Below, piece by piece: positions 38,136 through 47,248 of a stretch of DNA of 64,000 nucleotides. Position numbers and translations under genes: made by a program. Source of the stretch: Mesorhizobium sp. NZP2077 (GTDB lineage: Bacteria; Pseudomonadota; Alphaproteobacteria; Rhizobiales; Rhizobiaceae); NCBI RefSeq assembly GCF_013170805.1, contig NZ_CP051293.1, positions 5,710,001-5,774,000 on the forward strand. Direction: 5' to 3'. How positions within the stretch are numbered: position 1 is the first letter of the stretch; each line of letters opens with the position of its first letter. The notes under the pieces are model-generated. The model did no database searches. It had not been told where the DNA came from and saw only the letters and a program-made list of their open reading frames with translations.

Positions 38136-39161
38136 ATGGGACTGAAGAAGGCGTTTCTGAGATTAGCGACCATCGGGCTCGGTATCGGCCTGATGACATC
38201 GGCGGCGCTGGCCGCGAACCTTCGCGTGCTGGCCTGGGACGGCTACGCCGACCCGGACTGGGTGAAGGATTTTACCGCCGCCACCGGCATCGGCGTCGAT
38301 GTCGTGTTCATCGGCAGCGATGATGAAATCTGGGCCAAGATCAAGGGCAGCGAAGGCCAGGACTTCGACGTCTTCGCCGTCAACACCGCCCAGCTGCAGC
38401 GCTACATCAAGGCCGATCTGGTGTCGCCGATCGACATCACCAAGCTGCCCAACCAGAAGGACGTGCTGCCGCGCTTCCGCGATCTGTCACAGGTCAGCGG
38501 CGACACCAAGGACGGCAAGGTCTACGGCATTCCGTTCTGCTTCGACTCCATCGGCCTGATCTACGACACCGACAAGGTCAAGCCGGCGCCGACCTCGATG
38601 TCGGTGCTGTGGGATCCGGCCTACAAGGGCAAGATCCTGGCCTATGACAATGGCGAGCACAATTTCTCGTTCACGGCGCTGACGCTAGGCTACAAGGATC
38701 CGTTCAATCTCGACGCCGAGCAGATGGCGGCGGTCAAGGCCAAGCTGGTCGAACTCAAGCGCAATGTGCTTAGCTTCTACACCACCGCCGACGAGGCGCA
38801 GCAGATCTACCAGAACAATGACGTCGCCCTGATCTGGGCCAATTACGGCCAGCAGCAGGTCAAGGCGCTGCAGAAGATCGGCGCCCATGTCGTCTACGTC
38901 AATCCGAGCGAAGGCGCGCTGGCCTGGCTCGACAACTGGGTCATTTCCAAGGGCGTCCGCGACAATGCGGCGGCCGAGAAATGGATCGACTTCATGCTGA
39001 CGAAGAAGGTCAGCGGCGCGCTTTCCGAACGCACCGGCTTCGGCAACACGGTGGTCGAGTCGAGCAGCGCCGGCGGCAACGACAAGCTGGTCTGGCTCAA
39101 CAATGTCGAGGACCCGCTCAAGCGCTCTGATCTGTGGAACGAGATCAAGGCGACGCCCTGA
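38136..39161 (+). CDS. Polyamine-type ABC transporter binding protein (PotD-like)
   Basis: A 341-residue periplasmic binding protein. Sec signal peptide (KKAFLRLATIGLGIGLMTSAALA) is followed by NLRVLAWDGYADPDWVKDF, typical of spermidine/putrescine-type proteins. The ATG at 38136 follows GGGAGATTGA. It heads an operon with PotA-, PotB- and PotC-like genes. The class also binds opines, GABA and thiamine, so the substrate is open. Only 52 bp separate it from the AraD1-like gene, so it could share that operon, although no functional link is evident. Confidence 0.9.
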   Translation: MGLKKAFLRLATIGLGIGLMTSAALAANLRVLAWDGYADPDWVKDFTAATGIGVDVVFIGSDDEIWAKIKGSEGQDFDVFAVNTAQLQRYIKADLVSPIDITKLPNQKDVLPRFRDLSQVSGDTKDGKVYGIPFCFDSIGLIYDTDKVKPAPTSMSVLWDPAYKGKILAYDNGEHNFSFTALTLGYKDPFNLDAEQMAAVKAKLVELKRNVLSFYTTADEAQQIYQNNDVALIWANYGQQQVKALQKIGAHVVYVNPSEGALAWLDNWVISKGVRDNAAAEKWIDFMLTKKVSGALSERTGFGNTVVESSSAGGNDKLVWLNNVEDPLKRSDLWNEIKATP

Positions 39162-39237
39162 TCCTTTCCGCACCCGACTTCGAAGGACCCGGCGGTCCGG
39201 ACATTCCGCACCGCCGCAGCGTATGCGAGAATAGCTT

Positions 39238-40341
39238 ATGAACCAGAACGCCGACCTGCTGACGCTGCGGTCCGTCTCGAAATCCTACGGCACGGTTCCC
39301 GTGCTGCACGACATCGACCTGTCGATCAAGGACGGCGAGTTCCTGACCGTGCTTGGACCGTCGGGCTCGGGCAAGACCACAGTGCTGCGGCTGATCGGCG
39401 GGCTGGAGCCGCTGACCGCGGGCGAGATCCGGCTGGACGGTCAGGACATCAGCCGCATGCCGATCAACAAGCGGCCGTTCAACACCGTGTTCCAGGATTA
39501 TGCGCTGTTCCCGCATATGACCGTTTCCGGCAATGTCGGCTATGGACTTTCGGTGCGCCATATCCAGCGCAAGGAGATCGCGCGCCGTGTCGCGGAAGCC
39601 CTCGAACTGGTGCAGCTCGGGCGTTTCGCCGACCGTTTTCCGGCGCAACTTTCCGGCGGCCAGCGCCAGCGCGTCGCACTCGCTCGGGCGCTGATCTGCC
39701 AGCCGCGCCTGATCCTGCTCGACGAGCCGCTCGCAGCACTCGATCTGGAGCTGCGCCGGCAGATGCAGGAATTCCTGAAATCTATCCAGCGCGAGATCAA
39801 GACCACCTTCCTGTTCGTCACCCACGACCAGGAAGAAGCGATCGGCATGGCCGACCGGATCTGTGTCATGCAGGCCGGCCATATCCGCCAGCTCGGCACG
39901 CCGCACGACCTCTACTACAAGCCGAATTGCGAGTTCGTGGCACGCTTCTTCGGCGAGAACAATCTGGTCGCCGGAAAGCTCGGTCCTGTCCAGGGTGATC
40001 AACGGACGATCGAGACGGCACTTGGGCGGCTTGTCTGTTCGATCAGCAACCAGCCGCATCTGAAGGCCGCGGTCGATGGCGCCAGCGCCTTCGCGGCGTT
40101 CCGTCCAGAGGCCTTGCGTCTCGCGGATGCTACGGACAGCGGCAACCGCTTTTCCGGCACCATCGCCGACCTCGCCTTTGCCGGTTCGTCGACCGTCGCC
40201 ACCATCACGGCGGGGGCGGACACTGCCGCGCAACGCCTGCGGCTGCGCATGCCGAGCCGGATCGACGGCAGCGCACTCAAGTCAGGCGAGACGGTCTCGC
40301 TTTCGTTTGCGCCGCATGAAGGCCATCTGGTGCTGGCATGA
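39238..40341 (+). CDS. Polyamine-type ABC transporter ATP-binding protein (PotA-like)
   Basis: A 367-residue ATPase with Walker A GPSGSGKTT (40-48), signature LSGGQRQRVALARAL, Walker B ILLDEPLAALDLELR and switch FVTHDQEEAIGMADR. A C-terminal TOBE domain (about 250-367) begins near ENNLVAGKLG. The ATG at 39238 lies 76 bp after the binding-protein stop and the stop overlaps the permease start by 4 bp. Confidence 0.94.
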   Translation: MNQNADLLTLRSVSKSYGTVPVLHDIDLSIKDGEFLTVLGPSGSGKTTVLRLIGGLEPLTAGEIRLDGQDISRMPINKRPFNTVFQDYALFPHMTVSGNVGYGLSVRHIQRKEIARRVAEALELVQLGRFADRFPAQLSGGQRQRVALARALICQPRLILLDEPLAALDLELRRQMQEFLKSIQREIKTTFLFVTHDQEEAIGMADRICVMQAGHIRQLGTPHDLYYKPNCEFVARFFGENNLVAGKLGPVQGDQRTIETALGRLVCSISNQPHLKAAVDGASAFAAFRPEALRLADATDSGNRFSGTIADLAFAGSSTVATITAGADTAAQRLRLRMPSRIDGSALKSGETVSLSFAPHEGHLVLA

Positions 40342-41207
40342 GCGCCGGCTCGACACATCCCGCGGAAAGGCGATTGTCGCTGCTGGTGACGGTGCTGGCC
40401 TTCGCGCTGCCGGTGGTATTTGTCCTGGTACCGCTGGCGATCTTCCTCGGCTACAGCTTCTTCAGCGTCGACCAGGGCACGATCGTCTACGGACTGTCGC
40501 TTGGCAACTATGTCAGGTTCTTCACCGACCCGATCTTCCTGCCGGTGTTCTGGAACACCATCGTGCTGTGCGTGTCGGTGGCCGTCATCTGCATCCTGCT
40601 CGCCTATCCCGCCGCCTATTTCCTGACGACGCTCAAGGGGCGCTGGCGCTATGCCTTGCTGATGCTGCTTCTGGTGCCGCTGCTGATGAGCTACGTCATC
40701 AAGATCTATGCCATCCGCAGCATCCTCGGCCTCAACGGCTTCCTCAACAAGGCGCTGGTGGCGCTCGGCATCCTGGATCAGCCGTCGACGCTTTTCGTGT
40801 TCAACATGAACGCCATCCTGTTGACGCTGAGCCTGCTTTTGATCCCCTTCGCCATCCTGCCGATCTTCCTGTCGCTGGAGCGCATCCCGCAGACCTTGCT
40901 GCGCGCTTCGGATGACCTTGGCGCCAGCGGCTGGCAGACATTCCTGCGCATCACTCTGCCGCTCAGCCTGCCCGGCGTCGCCTCGGCGGCGAGCTTCGTT
41001 TTCGTGCTGGCGATCGGCGATTTCCTGACGCCGCAGATGGTCGGCGGGATCAGCGGCTTCACCTTCGGCCGCATCCTCTACAGCCAGTTCGGCACGGCCT
41101 ATAACTGGCCGTTCGGCGCAGCACTCTCGGTGGCGCTGGCGATCGTGGTGATCTGCGCCATCCTCATCGGCGAACGCTTCGGACGCAACCGGGGGACATC
41201 GATATGA
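40338..41207 (+). CDS. Polyamine-type ABC permease (PotB-like)
   Basis: A 289-residue inner-membrane permease with about six helices. EAA-type docking loop: LLRASDDLGASGWQTFLRIT then LPLSLPGVASA. The segment LVPLLMSYVIKIYAIRSILG is typical of PotB. It overlaps both neighbours by 4 bp. Confidence 0.93.
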   Translation: MSAGSTHPAERRLSLLVTVLAFALPVVFVLVPLAIFLGYSFFSVDQGTIVYGLSLGNYVRFFTDPIFLPVFWNTIVLCVSVAVICILLAYPAAYFLTTLKGRWRYALLMLLLVPLLMSYVIKIYAIRSILGLNGFLNKALVALGILDQPSTLFVFNMNAILLTLSLLLIPFAILPIFLSLERIPQTLLRASDDLGASGWQTFLRITLPLSLPGVASAASFVFVLAIGDFLTPQMVGGISGFTFGRILYSQFGTAYNWPFGAALSVALAIVVICAILIGERFGRNRGTSI

Positions 41208-42004
41208 ACGCCCTGCCCCGGCCCTCCACCATCTTCCTGGCCGCGATCACGACACTGGTCGCGGTGCTGCTCTACAGCCCGCTGTTCGTGCCGATCGTGT
41301 CGTCGTTCTTCACCATTTCGCATGGCAATGTCGACTGGTCGTCACCGACGCTTTCGACCTATGTGGCACTGGCCGAAAATCACGACATCCTGTCTGCCTT
41401 GCGCACCACGCTGATCGTCGGCGTCTGCACCGTCGTGCTCTCGGTGGTCAGCGGAACGCTGCTGGCGCTCTACTATCACAGCCGCCGATCCGGACGCTCT
41501 TTCCTGCAGTTCATCATCTTCCTGCCGTTCCTGATGCCGCCGATCATCAGTGGCCTGGCGCTGCTGATCTTCTTTCGCGAAATCCACCTCGAACGCTCGC
41601 TGCTAACGGTCGTCATCGGCCACACCGTCTTCGTGCTGGCGATCGTCTATCGCACAGTGCTGATGCGGCTGCAGTCGATGAGCCGCACGCTGGTCGAAGC
41701 CTCCTACGATCTCGGCGCCACCGGCTGGCAGACCTTCTGGCGCATCATCCTGCCGAACCTGTCGAGCGCCATGGTCGGCGGTGCGATCCTGGCCTTCGCG
41801 CTGTCGTTCGACGAGACGATGATCACCATCCTGGTCACCGGCACGCAAAGCACCCTGCCGGTCAGGCTATGGGCGATGATGCGGCTTGGCTTCTCACCCG
41901 ACATCAATGCGCTGGTGGCGCTGATCCTGATGTTCACCGTGCTGCTCTGCGTGCTCGCCGCCCGTTTCCTGATCCCCAGGCAGATGGCGACGGAACGCAC
42001 CTGA
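41204..42004 (+). CDS. Polyamine-type ABC permease (PotC-like)
   Basis: A 266-residue permease. The EAA loop is TLVEASYDLGATGWQTFWRI followed by ILPNLSSAMVGG, and the conserved LSFDETMITILVTG is present. It completes the importer. Its stop is one base from the end of the convergent FAD dehydrogenase gene, leaving no room for a separate terminator. Confidence 0.93.
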   Translation: MNALPRPSTIFLAAITTLVAVLLYSPLFVPIVSSFFTISHGNVDWSSPTLSTYVALAENHDILSALRTTLIVGVCTVVLSVVSGTLLALYYHSRRSGRSFLQFIIFLPFLMPPIISGLALLIFFREIHLERSLLTVVIGHTVFVLAIVYRTVLMRLQSMSRTLVEASYDLGATGWQTFWRIILPNLSSAMVGGAILAFALSFDETMITILVTGTQSTLPVRLWAMMRLGFSPDINALVALILMFTVLLCVLAARFLIPRQMATERT

Positions 42005-42005
42005 G

Positions 42006-43403
42006 TTATCGAAGAATTGGATCGAGGTCGAAGACGCGCCCCGGATTGAGGATGTTCCTCGGGTCGAGCGCTGTCTTCAACCGCCGCATCGCGGTGATTT
42101 CAGCGTCGCTGCGCACCAGATGCAGCCACTGTTTCTTGTCGAGGCCGATGCCATGCTCGGCCGAAACGCCGCCGCCCGCCGCCGCCACGCCGCGATAGAC
42201 GATGCCGTAAGCCGCCGCCGGATCCGCCGTCAGCACCTGATAGTGCAGATTGCCGTCGCCGAGATGGCCGAAGACGTAGATGTCGGCGGCGGGGTCGACG
42301 GCGTGGATGGCGGCGTCGGCTTCCTGCAGGAATGTTCCCATGCGTGCCAGGGGAATGCTGATGTCGACGCCGATCAGACCCTTTATCGAAAACAGGATGC
42401 GGTTGGCATCCTCCCGCACGTCCCACAGCGCGCGGAATTCGCGCGGCGACTGCGAGACGACGACATCGTCGACCACGCCGTCCTCGACCGCCTGCATCAG
42501 AACCTCCGCGAAGCGCTCGCCGTCGCGTTCGGGCTCGCTGCCCTGGATTTCGGCCAGCACATAGACGGGCGAGCCAGCCGGCAACGGCGCCGGCATGGCC
42601 ATGCTGGCAACCATGACGTCATAAAGCGGTGCGAAATTCACCTCATAGGCAGACAGTAACGGGCCGAGCTTTTGCCTGAGCAGCCCGAGCAGAGCGATGG
42701 CCGCATCGAGCGAAGCGAGAGCGCAGAAGGCGTTCACCTCGGATGCCGGCTTTGGATGCAGCCGGAGCGCGGCGCGGGTGACGACGCCAAGCGTCCCTTC
42801 CGCACCGATGAAGAGCTGGCTGAGGTCGTAGCCGGAATTGTCCTTGGGCAGGCCTTTTAGCGAGGACAGCACGCTGCCGTCGGCAAGCACCGCTTCCACT
42901 CCCAGCACCTGCGCACGGTACATGCCGTAGCGCAGCACGCGGATGCCGCCGGCATTAGTGGCGATGTTGCCGCCGACCGTGGCCGAACCGCGCGCGCCAA
43001 TATCGACACCGAACATCAGCCCGGCGCCATCGGCCGCCTCCTGCACCGCCTGCAGCGTCGCACCGGCTTCGGCGATGATGGTGGCGGCTTGAGCGTCCGG
43101 CGCGGCGAGGCCGCTCATGCGTTCCAGCGACAGCACGATCTCGCCCGGCTGGACACGAGTACCGCCGGCCAGCCCGGTGCGTCCGCCCTGGACGACGACC
43201 GGCTGACCCAGAGCATTGCAGCCGGCGAGTGCTGCCGCGACGCCAACGGTATCGCGCGGACGCAGCACCACTTCGGGCAGCACGCCAAGCTTGCCGTCGG
43301 GGTCGTCGCGATAGCGCTGGTCGACATCGGAGCCGGCGAGCACACCGCCCGCACCCAGCCGATCGCCAAGAGCGGAGAGAAGTCGTTGCGTTTCGGGCGA
43401 CAT
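42006..43403 (-). CDS. FAD-linked 2-hydroxyacid dehydrogenase (GlcD/D-lactate dehydrogenase type)
   Basis: About 465 residues of the VAO/PCMH flavoprotein family. FAD-binding segments are VVQGGRTGLAGG and DIGARGSATVGGNIATNAGG; the C-terminal substrate domain has FGHLGDGNLHYQV and the signature AEHGIGLDKKQWL. Such enzymes oxidise glycolate, D-lactate or D-2-hydroxyglutarate and pass electrons to the respiratory chain. I chose the ATG at 43403 (MSPETQRLL); a start at 43499 would add a basic extension with no homology visible to me. It is monocistronic in the window. Confidence 0.88.
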   Translation of the reverse strand: MSPETQRLLSALGDRLGAGGVLAGSDVDQRYRDDPDGKLGVLPEVVLRPRDTVGVAAALAGCNALGQPVVVQGGRTGLAGGTRVQPGEIVLSLERMSGLAAPDAQAATIIAEAGATLQAVQEAADGAGLMFGVDIGARGSATVGGNIATNAGGIRVLRYGMYRAQVLGVEAVLADGSVLSSLKGLPKDNSGYDLSQLFIGAEGTLGVVTRAALRLHPKPASEVNAFCALASLDAAIALLGLLRQKLGPLLSAYEVNFAPLYDVMVASMAMPAPLPAGSPVYVLAEIQGSEPERDGERFAEVLMQAVEDGVVDDVVVSQSPREFRALWDVREDANRILFSIKGLIGVDISIPLARMGTFLQEADAAIHAVDPAADIYVFGHLGDGNLHYQVLTADPAAAYGIVYRGVAAAGGGVSAEHGIGLDKKQWLHLVRSDAEITAMRRLKTALDPRNILNPGRVFDLDPILR

Positions 43404-43566
43404 CGGGCTCAGGCGCCTGTGTGGCGAAGCGCATCGTCGGCATCCGCCGACCGGATGGCCCGATGAGTATTTCCGTCCGACACGCTCGCCATCCCTCAAT
43501 TGCAGCCGGCCGATCCTATTCGGGATCGCCTGCCGTGCAAGCGATATCGGCCTGCCCTAGGCGATG

Positions 43567-43602
43567 CCGGCATCAATCGCGATGTGAGGCGATTGATGCC
43601 GG
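43567..43602 (-). terminator. Strong hairpin downstream of the binding-protein gene
   Basis: A perfect 14-bp stem (43567-43580 with 43589-43602) with an 8-nt loop begins 16 bp past the binding-protein stop. No U-tract follows in the leftward transcript, so it may stabilise the 3' end or act with Rho rather than terminate alone. Confidence 0.55.
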
Positions 43603-43618
43603 AAGAAGTTGCGCGGCC

Positions 43619-44878
43619 TTACTGAAGCTTGGCCTGCAGCGCGTTGACGTCGTCGGTGGTCATTTCACCGTCCGTGGTCACCTTGCCGTCGACGATCTTC
43701 CACAGCCGGAACGGGCCGGTGATGTCGCCATATTTGTCGAAGGCGACCGGGCCGATGACACCTTCGTAGCGGATCGGCTTGCCGTCCTTGATCAGGCCGA
43801 GCGCCTTGGCGAACTCGTCCTTGCCGGCGAAGATCGGCGTGCCGGCCGGATCGACGGCCTTGTACATGGCATCCTTGATCTTGGCCGGATCCTCGGAGCC
43901 GGCAATGGCGATGGCAAGCCCGACGATGGCGCCGGCGTCGTAGGAACGGTCGGCTGCCGGGTTCGACGGCTCGATGCCGGAGAATTCCTTGTAGTTCTTC
44001 ATGAAGTAGTCGGTGGAAGCCGTCGGGCTGGTACCGGACGACGTGCCATAGGCTTCCTTCAGATAATCGGCGCCGACCGACTCGATGAAGTCCGGGCTGT
44101 TCATGCCGTCATTGAGCAGGAATTTCTGCACGCCGCCTTGCGAAATCCAGGTGCGGGCTACCGTTGCGCCGTCGACCGGCGTGCTGACCAGATAGAGCCC
44201 GTCCGGTTCGCCAGCCATCGCCGCCGTGACTTCCGAGGCATAGCTCGACTGCTTTTCATTGTAGGGCGTGTCGGAGACGATGGTGCCGCCGAGCGCTTTG
44301 TAGGCGCGCGAGAATTCGGCCACCATGTTGACGCCGAAATCGTTGTTGACGTGGATGATCGACAGCTTCTTGAAGCCCTTGTCGATGGCGTATTTGGCGG
44401 CGGCGACGCCCTGCAGCGCATCGGACGTGATGGTACGGAAGAAGATGCCGTTGGTCTTGCCGTCGCGGCCGAGCGCCGTCAGTGTCGGCGACGATGAAGC
44501 CGGCGAGACCTGGACGATCTTGGCCGGCGCTGTGACCGAGGTCAGGATCGGGATCGAGACCGATGAGATGATGCCGCCGATGATGACCGGCACTTTCTTG
44601 ACCTGAACCAGCTGGGTGGCGGCATCGACCGCGATGTTGCCCTGGCTCTGGCTGTCGCGTGTGTCGGTGGCGAGATCACAGCCGCGCACGCCGCCGGCGG
44701 CGTTGATATCGCGAAAAGCCATTTCGACAGACTTGGCGCCGGCCTGGCCGTATTCGCCGGCCGGGCCGGTCAGTTCCATGACGAGGCCGACGGTGATCTT
44801 GCAATCGGCGGCCTGCGCCGCACCGGCCATCGTCACGAGGGCAAGTGCCGTGGTGAGTTGGAGTATCGTCTTTGTCAT
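43619..44878 (-). CDS. Branched-chain-type ABC binding protein of the DUF3830/LIV cluster
   Basis: A 419-residue periplasmic protein (Peripla_BP_6). The ATG at 44878 opens a Sec signal (MTKTILQLTTALALVTMAGAAQA) and the mature ADCKITVGLVMELTGPAGEYG; longer frames upstream would mask the signal. It is the last gene of the leftward GntR-led unit and has no permease beside it. The only matching membrane and ATPase genes are the divergent livGFHM-type set at 48105-51536, so the importer is probably split across two divergent transcripts. Confidence 0.9.
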   Translation of the reverse strand: MTKTILQLTTALALVTMAGAAQAADCKITVGLVMELTGPAGEYGQAGAKSVEMAFRDINAAGGVRGCDLATDTRDSQSQGNIAVDAATQLVQVKKVPVIIGGIISSVSIPILTSVTAPAKIVQVSPASSSPTLTALGRDGKTNGIFFRTITSDALQGVAAAKYAIDKGFKKLSIIHVNNDFGVNMVAEFSRAYKALGGTIVSDTPYNEKQSSYASEVTAAMAGEPDGLYLVSTPVDGATVARTWISQGGVQKFLLNDGMNSPDFIESVGADYLKEAYGTSSGTSPTASTDYFMKNYKEFSGIEPSNPAADRSYDAGAIVGLAIAIAGSEDPAKIKDAMYKAVDPAGTPIFAGKDEFAKALGLIKDGKPIRYEGVIGPVAFDKYGDITGPFRLWKIVDGKVTTDGEMTTDDVNALQAKLQ

Positions 44879-44927
44879 TGTTGTTCCCCTTTCGTTACTC
44901 GACTCTAACTTGATCTCTGGAGCCTGT

Positions 44928-45356
44928 TCAGCGTTCCGGCACCTGCAGCCAGGTTTCATGCAGATGTCGCCATTCGACGCCATTGGGCGCCGATGAACTG
45001 GTGGTGAAGACGGCACTCGACTGGCGGCGGCTGTGCTTGCCTGCGCGCAGCTGCGCCTCGACGTAGAAGACAACGATCGTATCGGCGCTTTGCCAGCCGG
45101 GCCGGATGTCCTCGATCGAGATCGCGAAGCCGTCGTCGCAAGAAGCCCGGCTTGAGCGGACATGGTCGACGACCGCAGCGCGATCGAGCACCTTGCCGTC
45201 CGGCGCGACCATGCTCAGGCCGTCACCCATGGCGCGCTCGAAGCGGCTGAAATCCACCGTGTCGGCACGCGCGGCGACGAACCAGTCGACAAAGAAGCGA
45301 TGCAGGTCGATGACCTCGGCGCTGGCACGCGAAAACAGGGAAGGCTCGCCGCTCAT
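44928..45356 (-). CDS. NTF2/SnoaL-like small protein
   Basis: A 142-residue cone-fold protein of the NTF2-like/DUF4440 type: an N-terminal helix (IDLHRFFVDWFVAARADTVD), MVAPDGKVLDRAAVVDHVRS and C-terminal strands VEWRHLHETWLQVPE. Members can be enzymes or binding partners and the sequence does not say which. The ATG at 45356 overlaps the aldo/keto reductase stop by 4 bp, so it is part of the same operon. Confidence 0.72.
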   Translation of the reverse strand: MSGEPSLFSRASAEVIDLHRFFVDWFVAARADTVDFSRFERAMGDGLSMVAPDGKVLDRAAVVDHVRSSRASCDDGFAISIEDIRPGWQSADTIVVFYVEAQLRAGKHSRRQSSAVFTTSSSAPNGVEWRHLHETWLQVPER

Positions 45357-46408
45357 TTCTTCCCCGCATTGAGGTTGTAATGCATGATCGAGCCATGGCG
45401 GCCATGGCGGTCGCGCTCCAGCGTGTAGACATCGCCCTTGAGGCCGGCGCCTTGCGCGATGACGGCAGCAATGCGCGCGCGATCGTCGGCATCGAGTGCA
45501 ATGTCCATGATTTTCGCATTGGCCAATGCGTGCGCCTGGTTGCGGGCACCGACGATGACGGCCGCCACTTGGCGCTGTTCCAGAACCCAGGCACTGGCGA
45601 TGGTGGCGATGTCGACACCGTGGCGGTCGCCGACTGCCTTCAGCGCCTGAAGCAGTTGCTGGAACAGGTCCCAGCCGCCAAAATCGTCGATGATCAGCTT
45701 GTATTTGACCAGTGAGCGGTTTTCGAGCGGCGTGGCGGGTTCGGCCACGCCAAGCCATTTGTCGCTGAGGAAGCCGCCGGCGACGGAACCATAGCAGAGG
45801 AAGCTGACGCCGTTCTGCTTTGCCAGTGCGGCGAGGCTGTTGCCCGGCCGCTGATCGAGCACGGAATATTGCAGCTGCTGGCTGACCAGCGGAATGCCGG
45901 CGGCGAGGATTTCGGCAAGCCGCGGCGTGTCGAAATTGGTGGTACCGAGATTGCGCACCTTGCCTTCCAGCCGAAGCTCGTTGAGCCAGCCCATCGCCTC
46001 GACATAACGAGGCTGATCATAGTCCCACCAATGGAACTGCACGAGATCGAGCCGTTCAGTCTTCAGCCTGCGCAGCGACTGGTCGACGATGCCCCTGATG
46101 TAGTCCCGGCTGATGCCGGCGAGCCGTTCGAGGTCTGGCACCAGCTTGGTGTGCACCTTCATCCTGGCGGCGACATCGAGGCCACGCTCGCTGGCCAGCC
46201 GCAAGCGCGCGGCGCCGATCAGCTCCTCGACGCCGGTGTAGATGTCGGCGCAATCATAGGTCCAGATGCCGGCATCGAAGGCTGCGATCAGGTCGCTCAC
46301 AGCCTGTTGGCGCTCGACGGCGCCGTGGCCGCCAGCGAGCTGCCAGCCGCCGCGGATGACGCGCGAAATCGTGTAGCTAGGCCCGAGTTCGAAGGTCTTG
46401 GCGGTCAT
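45353..46408 (-). CDS. Aldo/keto reductase
   Basis: A 351-residue NAD(P)-dependent TIM-barrel oxidoreductase. Family tetrad residues are in YDCADIYTGVEELIG (Asp, Tyr), MKVHTKL (Lys) and LVQFHWW (His); NLGTTNFDT and a C-terminal AVIVGARNQAHALAN bind cofactor. It is longer than the usual 320-330 residues, with a C-terminal extension containing ERDRHGRHGSIMHYNLNAGKK. The ATG at 46408 overlaps the TIGR04076 gene by 4 bp; longer upstream frames are rejected. Confidence 0.88.
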   Translation of the reverse strand: MTAKTFELGPSYTISRVIRGGWQLAGGHGAVERQQAVSDLIAAFDAGIWTYDCADIYTGVEELIGAARLRLASERGLDVAARMKVHTKLVPDLERLAGISRDYIRGIVDQSLRRLKTERLDLVQFHWWDYDQPRYVEAMGWLNELRLEGKVRNLGTTNFDTPRLAEILAAGIPLVSQQLQYSVLDQRPGNSLAALAKQNGVSFLCYGSVAGGFLSDKWLGVAEPATPLENRSLVKYKLIIDDFGGWDLFQQLLQALKAVGDRHGVDIATIASAWVLEQRQVAAVIVGARNQAHALANAKIMDIALDADDRARIAAVIAQGAGLKGDVYTLERDRHGRHGSIMHYNLNAGKK

Positions 46409-46758
46409 GTCTGGTCGTTCTCCTTCGGCAGCGGCACGGCCGTGGTTTCGGCATGGCTGAACCGCCGCTTGGCCAGCCTGACGATCCGCAGCCGGCTGGC
46501 GCAATTGGGATCGGGACAAGCGATCTCGGCGTCCGATGTCATCCAGTCATTGCGGTCGGTCGAGCGCTGCTTTGCCGCGAGAAACGGCAATACGGAGGCA
46601 AGCGAATAGATCGAAAAACTCTGCCCTGCCGGCATCGACAGCATCTCGCCCTTGAGCTCGAAATAGTCGCCTGATTTGGCGCCGCAATAGATCGGTTTGC
46701 CCTCGGGGATGACCGCCTCGACGCGAAGATCGAAGAGCTCGAAACTGTCGTCCGCCAT
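46405..46758 (-). CDS. TIGR04076-family protein of unknown function
   Basis: A 117-residue protein matching the TIGR04076 pattern as I recall it: FELFDLRVEAVIPEG at the N-terminus, GDYFELKGEMLSMPAGQSFS, the block VLPFLAAKQRSTDRNDWM and SDAEIACPDPNCASRLRI. The single CPDPNC and an earlier CGAK provide three cysteines but no complete zinc site. No function is established. It is translationally coupled to the aldo/keto reductase and lies 1 bp from the DUF3830 gene. Confidence 0.78.
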   Translation of the reverse strand: MADDSFELFDLRVEAVIPEGKPIYCGAKSGDYFELKGEMLSMPAGQSFSIYSLASVLPFLAAKQRSTDRNDWMTSDAEIACPDPNCASRLRIVRLAKRRFSHAETTAVPLPKENDQT

Positions 46759-46759
46759 G

Positions 46760-47248
46760 TCAGGCCTCCACCAGGCTGAAGGTTATGTCGCAGGCGCCAT
46801 TGCGGCGGATCACGCTGCAGGCAGCGGCGAACTGGTCGCGCTGATCGGCGCGCACCTGCGCCACCACGCTGCCGGCGAGCCAGCCGATCGGAAACAAAAG
46901 CCGCGCCCCTTGCCCGTAGTACAAGCCGATGTCGAAGATGGCATTGGGATTGCCGCCCCACATGCGCGGCGGCACATAGGACAGCACGATGTCTCCCGGC
47001 TGCGGCGTCAGCGTTGCGTTCTCCGCCGGCAGAGGCCGGGCATAGGACTGGCCATCGAGATCGGCTGACGGAACCGGGCAGGAAATCTCAGGTCCCGTCC
47101 ACATCGCATGAATGCCCGGAACGACGCGTGGCGCGGCGAGATACGCCTGGAGAAAGGCGGCATTTTCCGGCGCCTTTTCGGGCAGCAACAGCGCCGTCAC
47201 GGAAAGCTTCGAGCGCGGCTCGGTGATGCTGATGGCTGGCTTCGTCAT
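46760..47248 (-). CDS. DUF3830 (cyclophilin-like fold) protein
   Basis: A 162-residue protein with features of DUF3830, a cyclophilin-like beta-barrel family: the central AMWTGPEISCPVP, PGDIVLSYVPPRMWGGNPNA, FDIGLYYGQGARLLFPIGWL and a C-terminal FAAACSVIRRNGACDITFSL. No catalytic residues are known to me. In other genomes these proteins occur in catabolic operons of unknown substrate (recollection). Its start overlaps the GntR stop by 4 bp. Confidence 0.75.
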   Translation of the reverse strand: MTKPAISITEPRSKLSVTALLLPEKAPENAAFLQAYLAAPRVVPGIHAMWTGPEISCPVPSADLDGQSYARPLPAENATLTPQPGDIVLSYVPPRMWGGNPNAIFDIGLYYGQGARLLFPIGWLAGSVVAQVRADQRDQFAAACSVIRRNGACDITFSLVEA

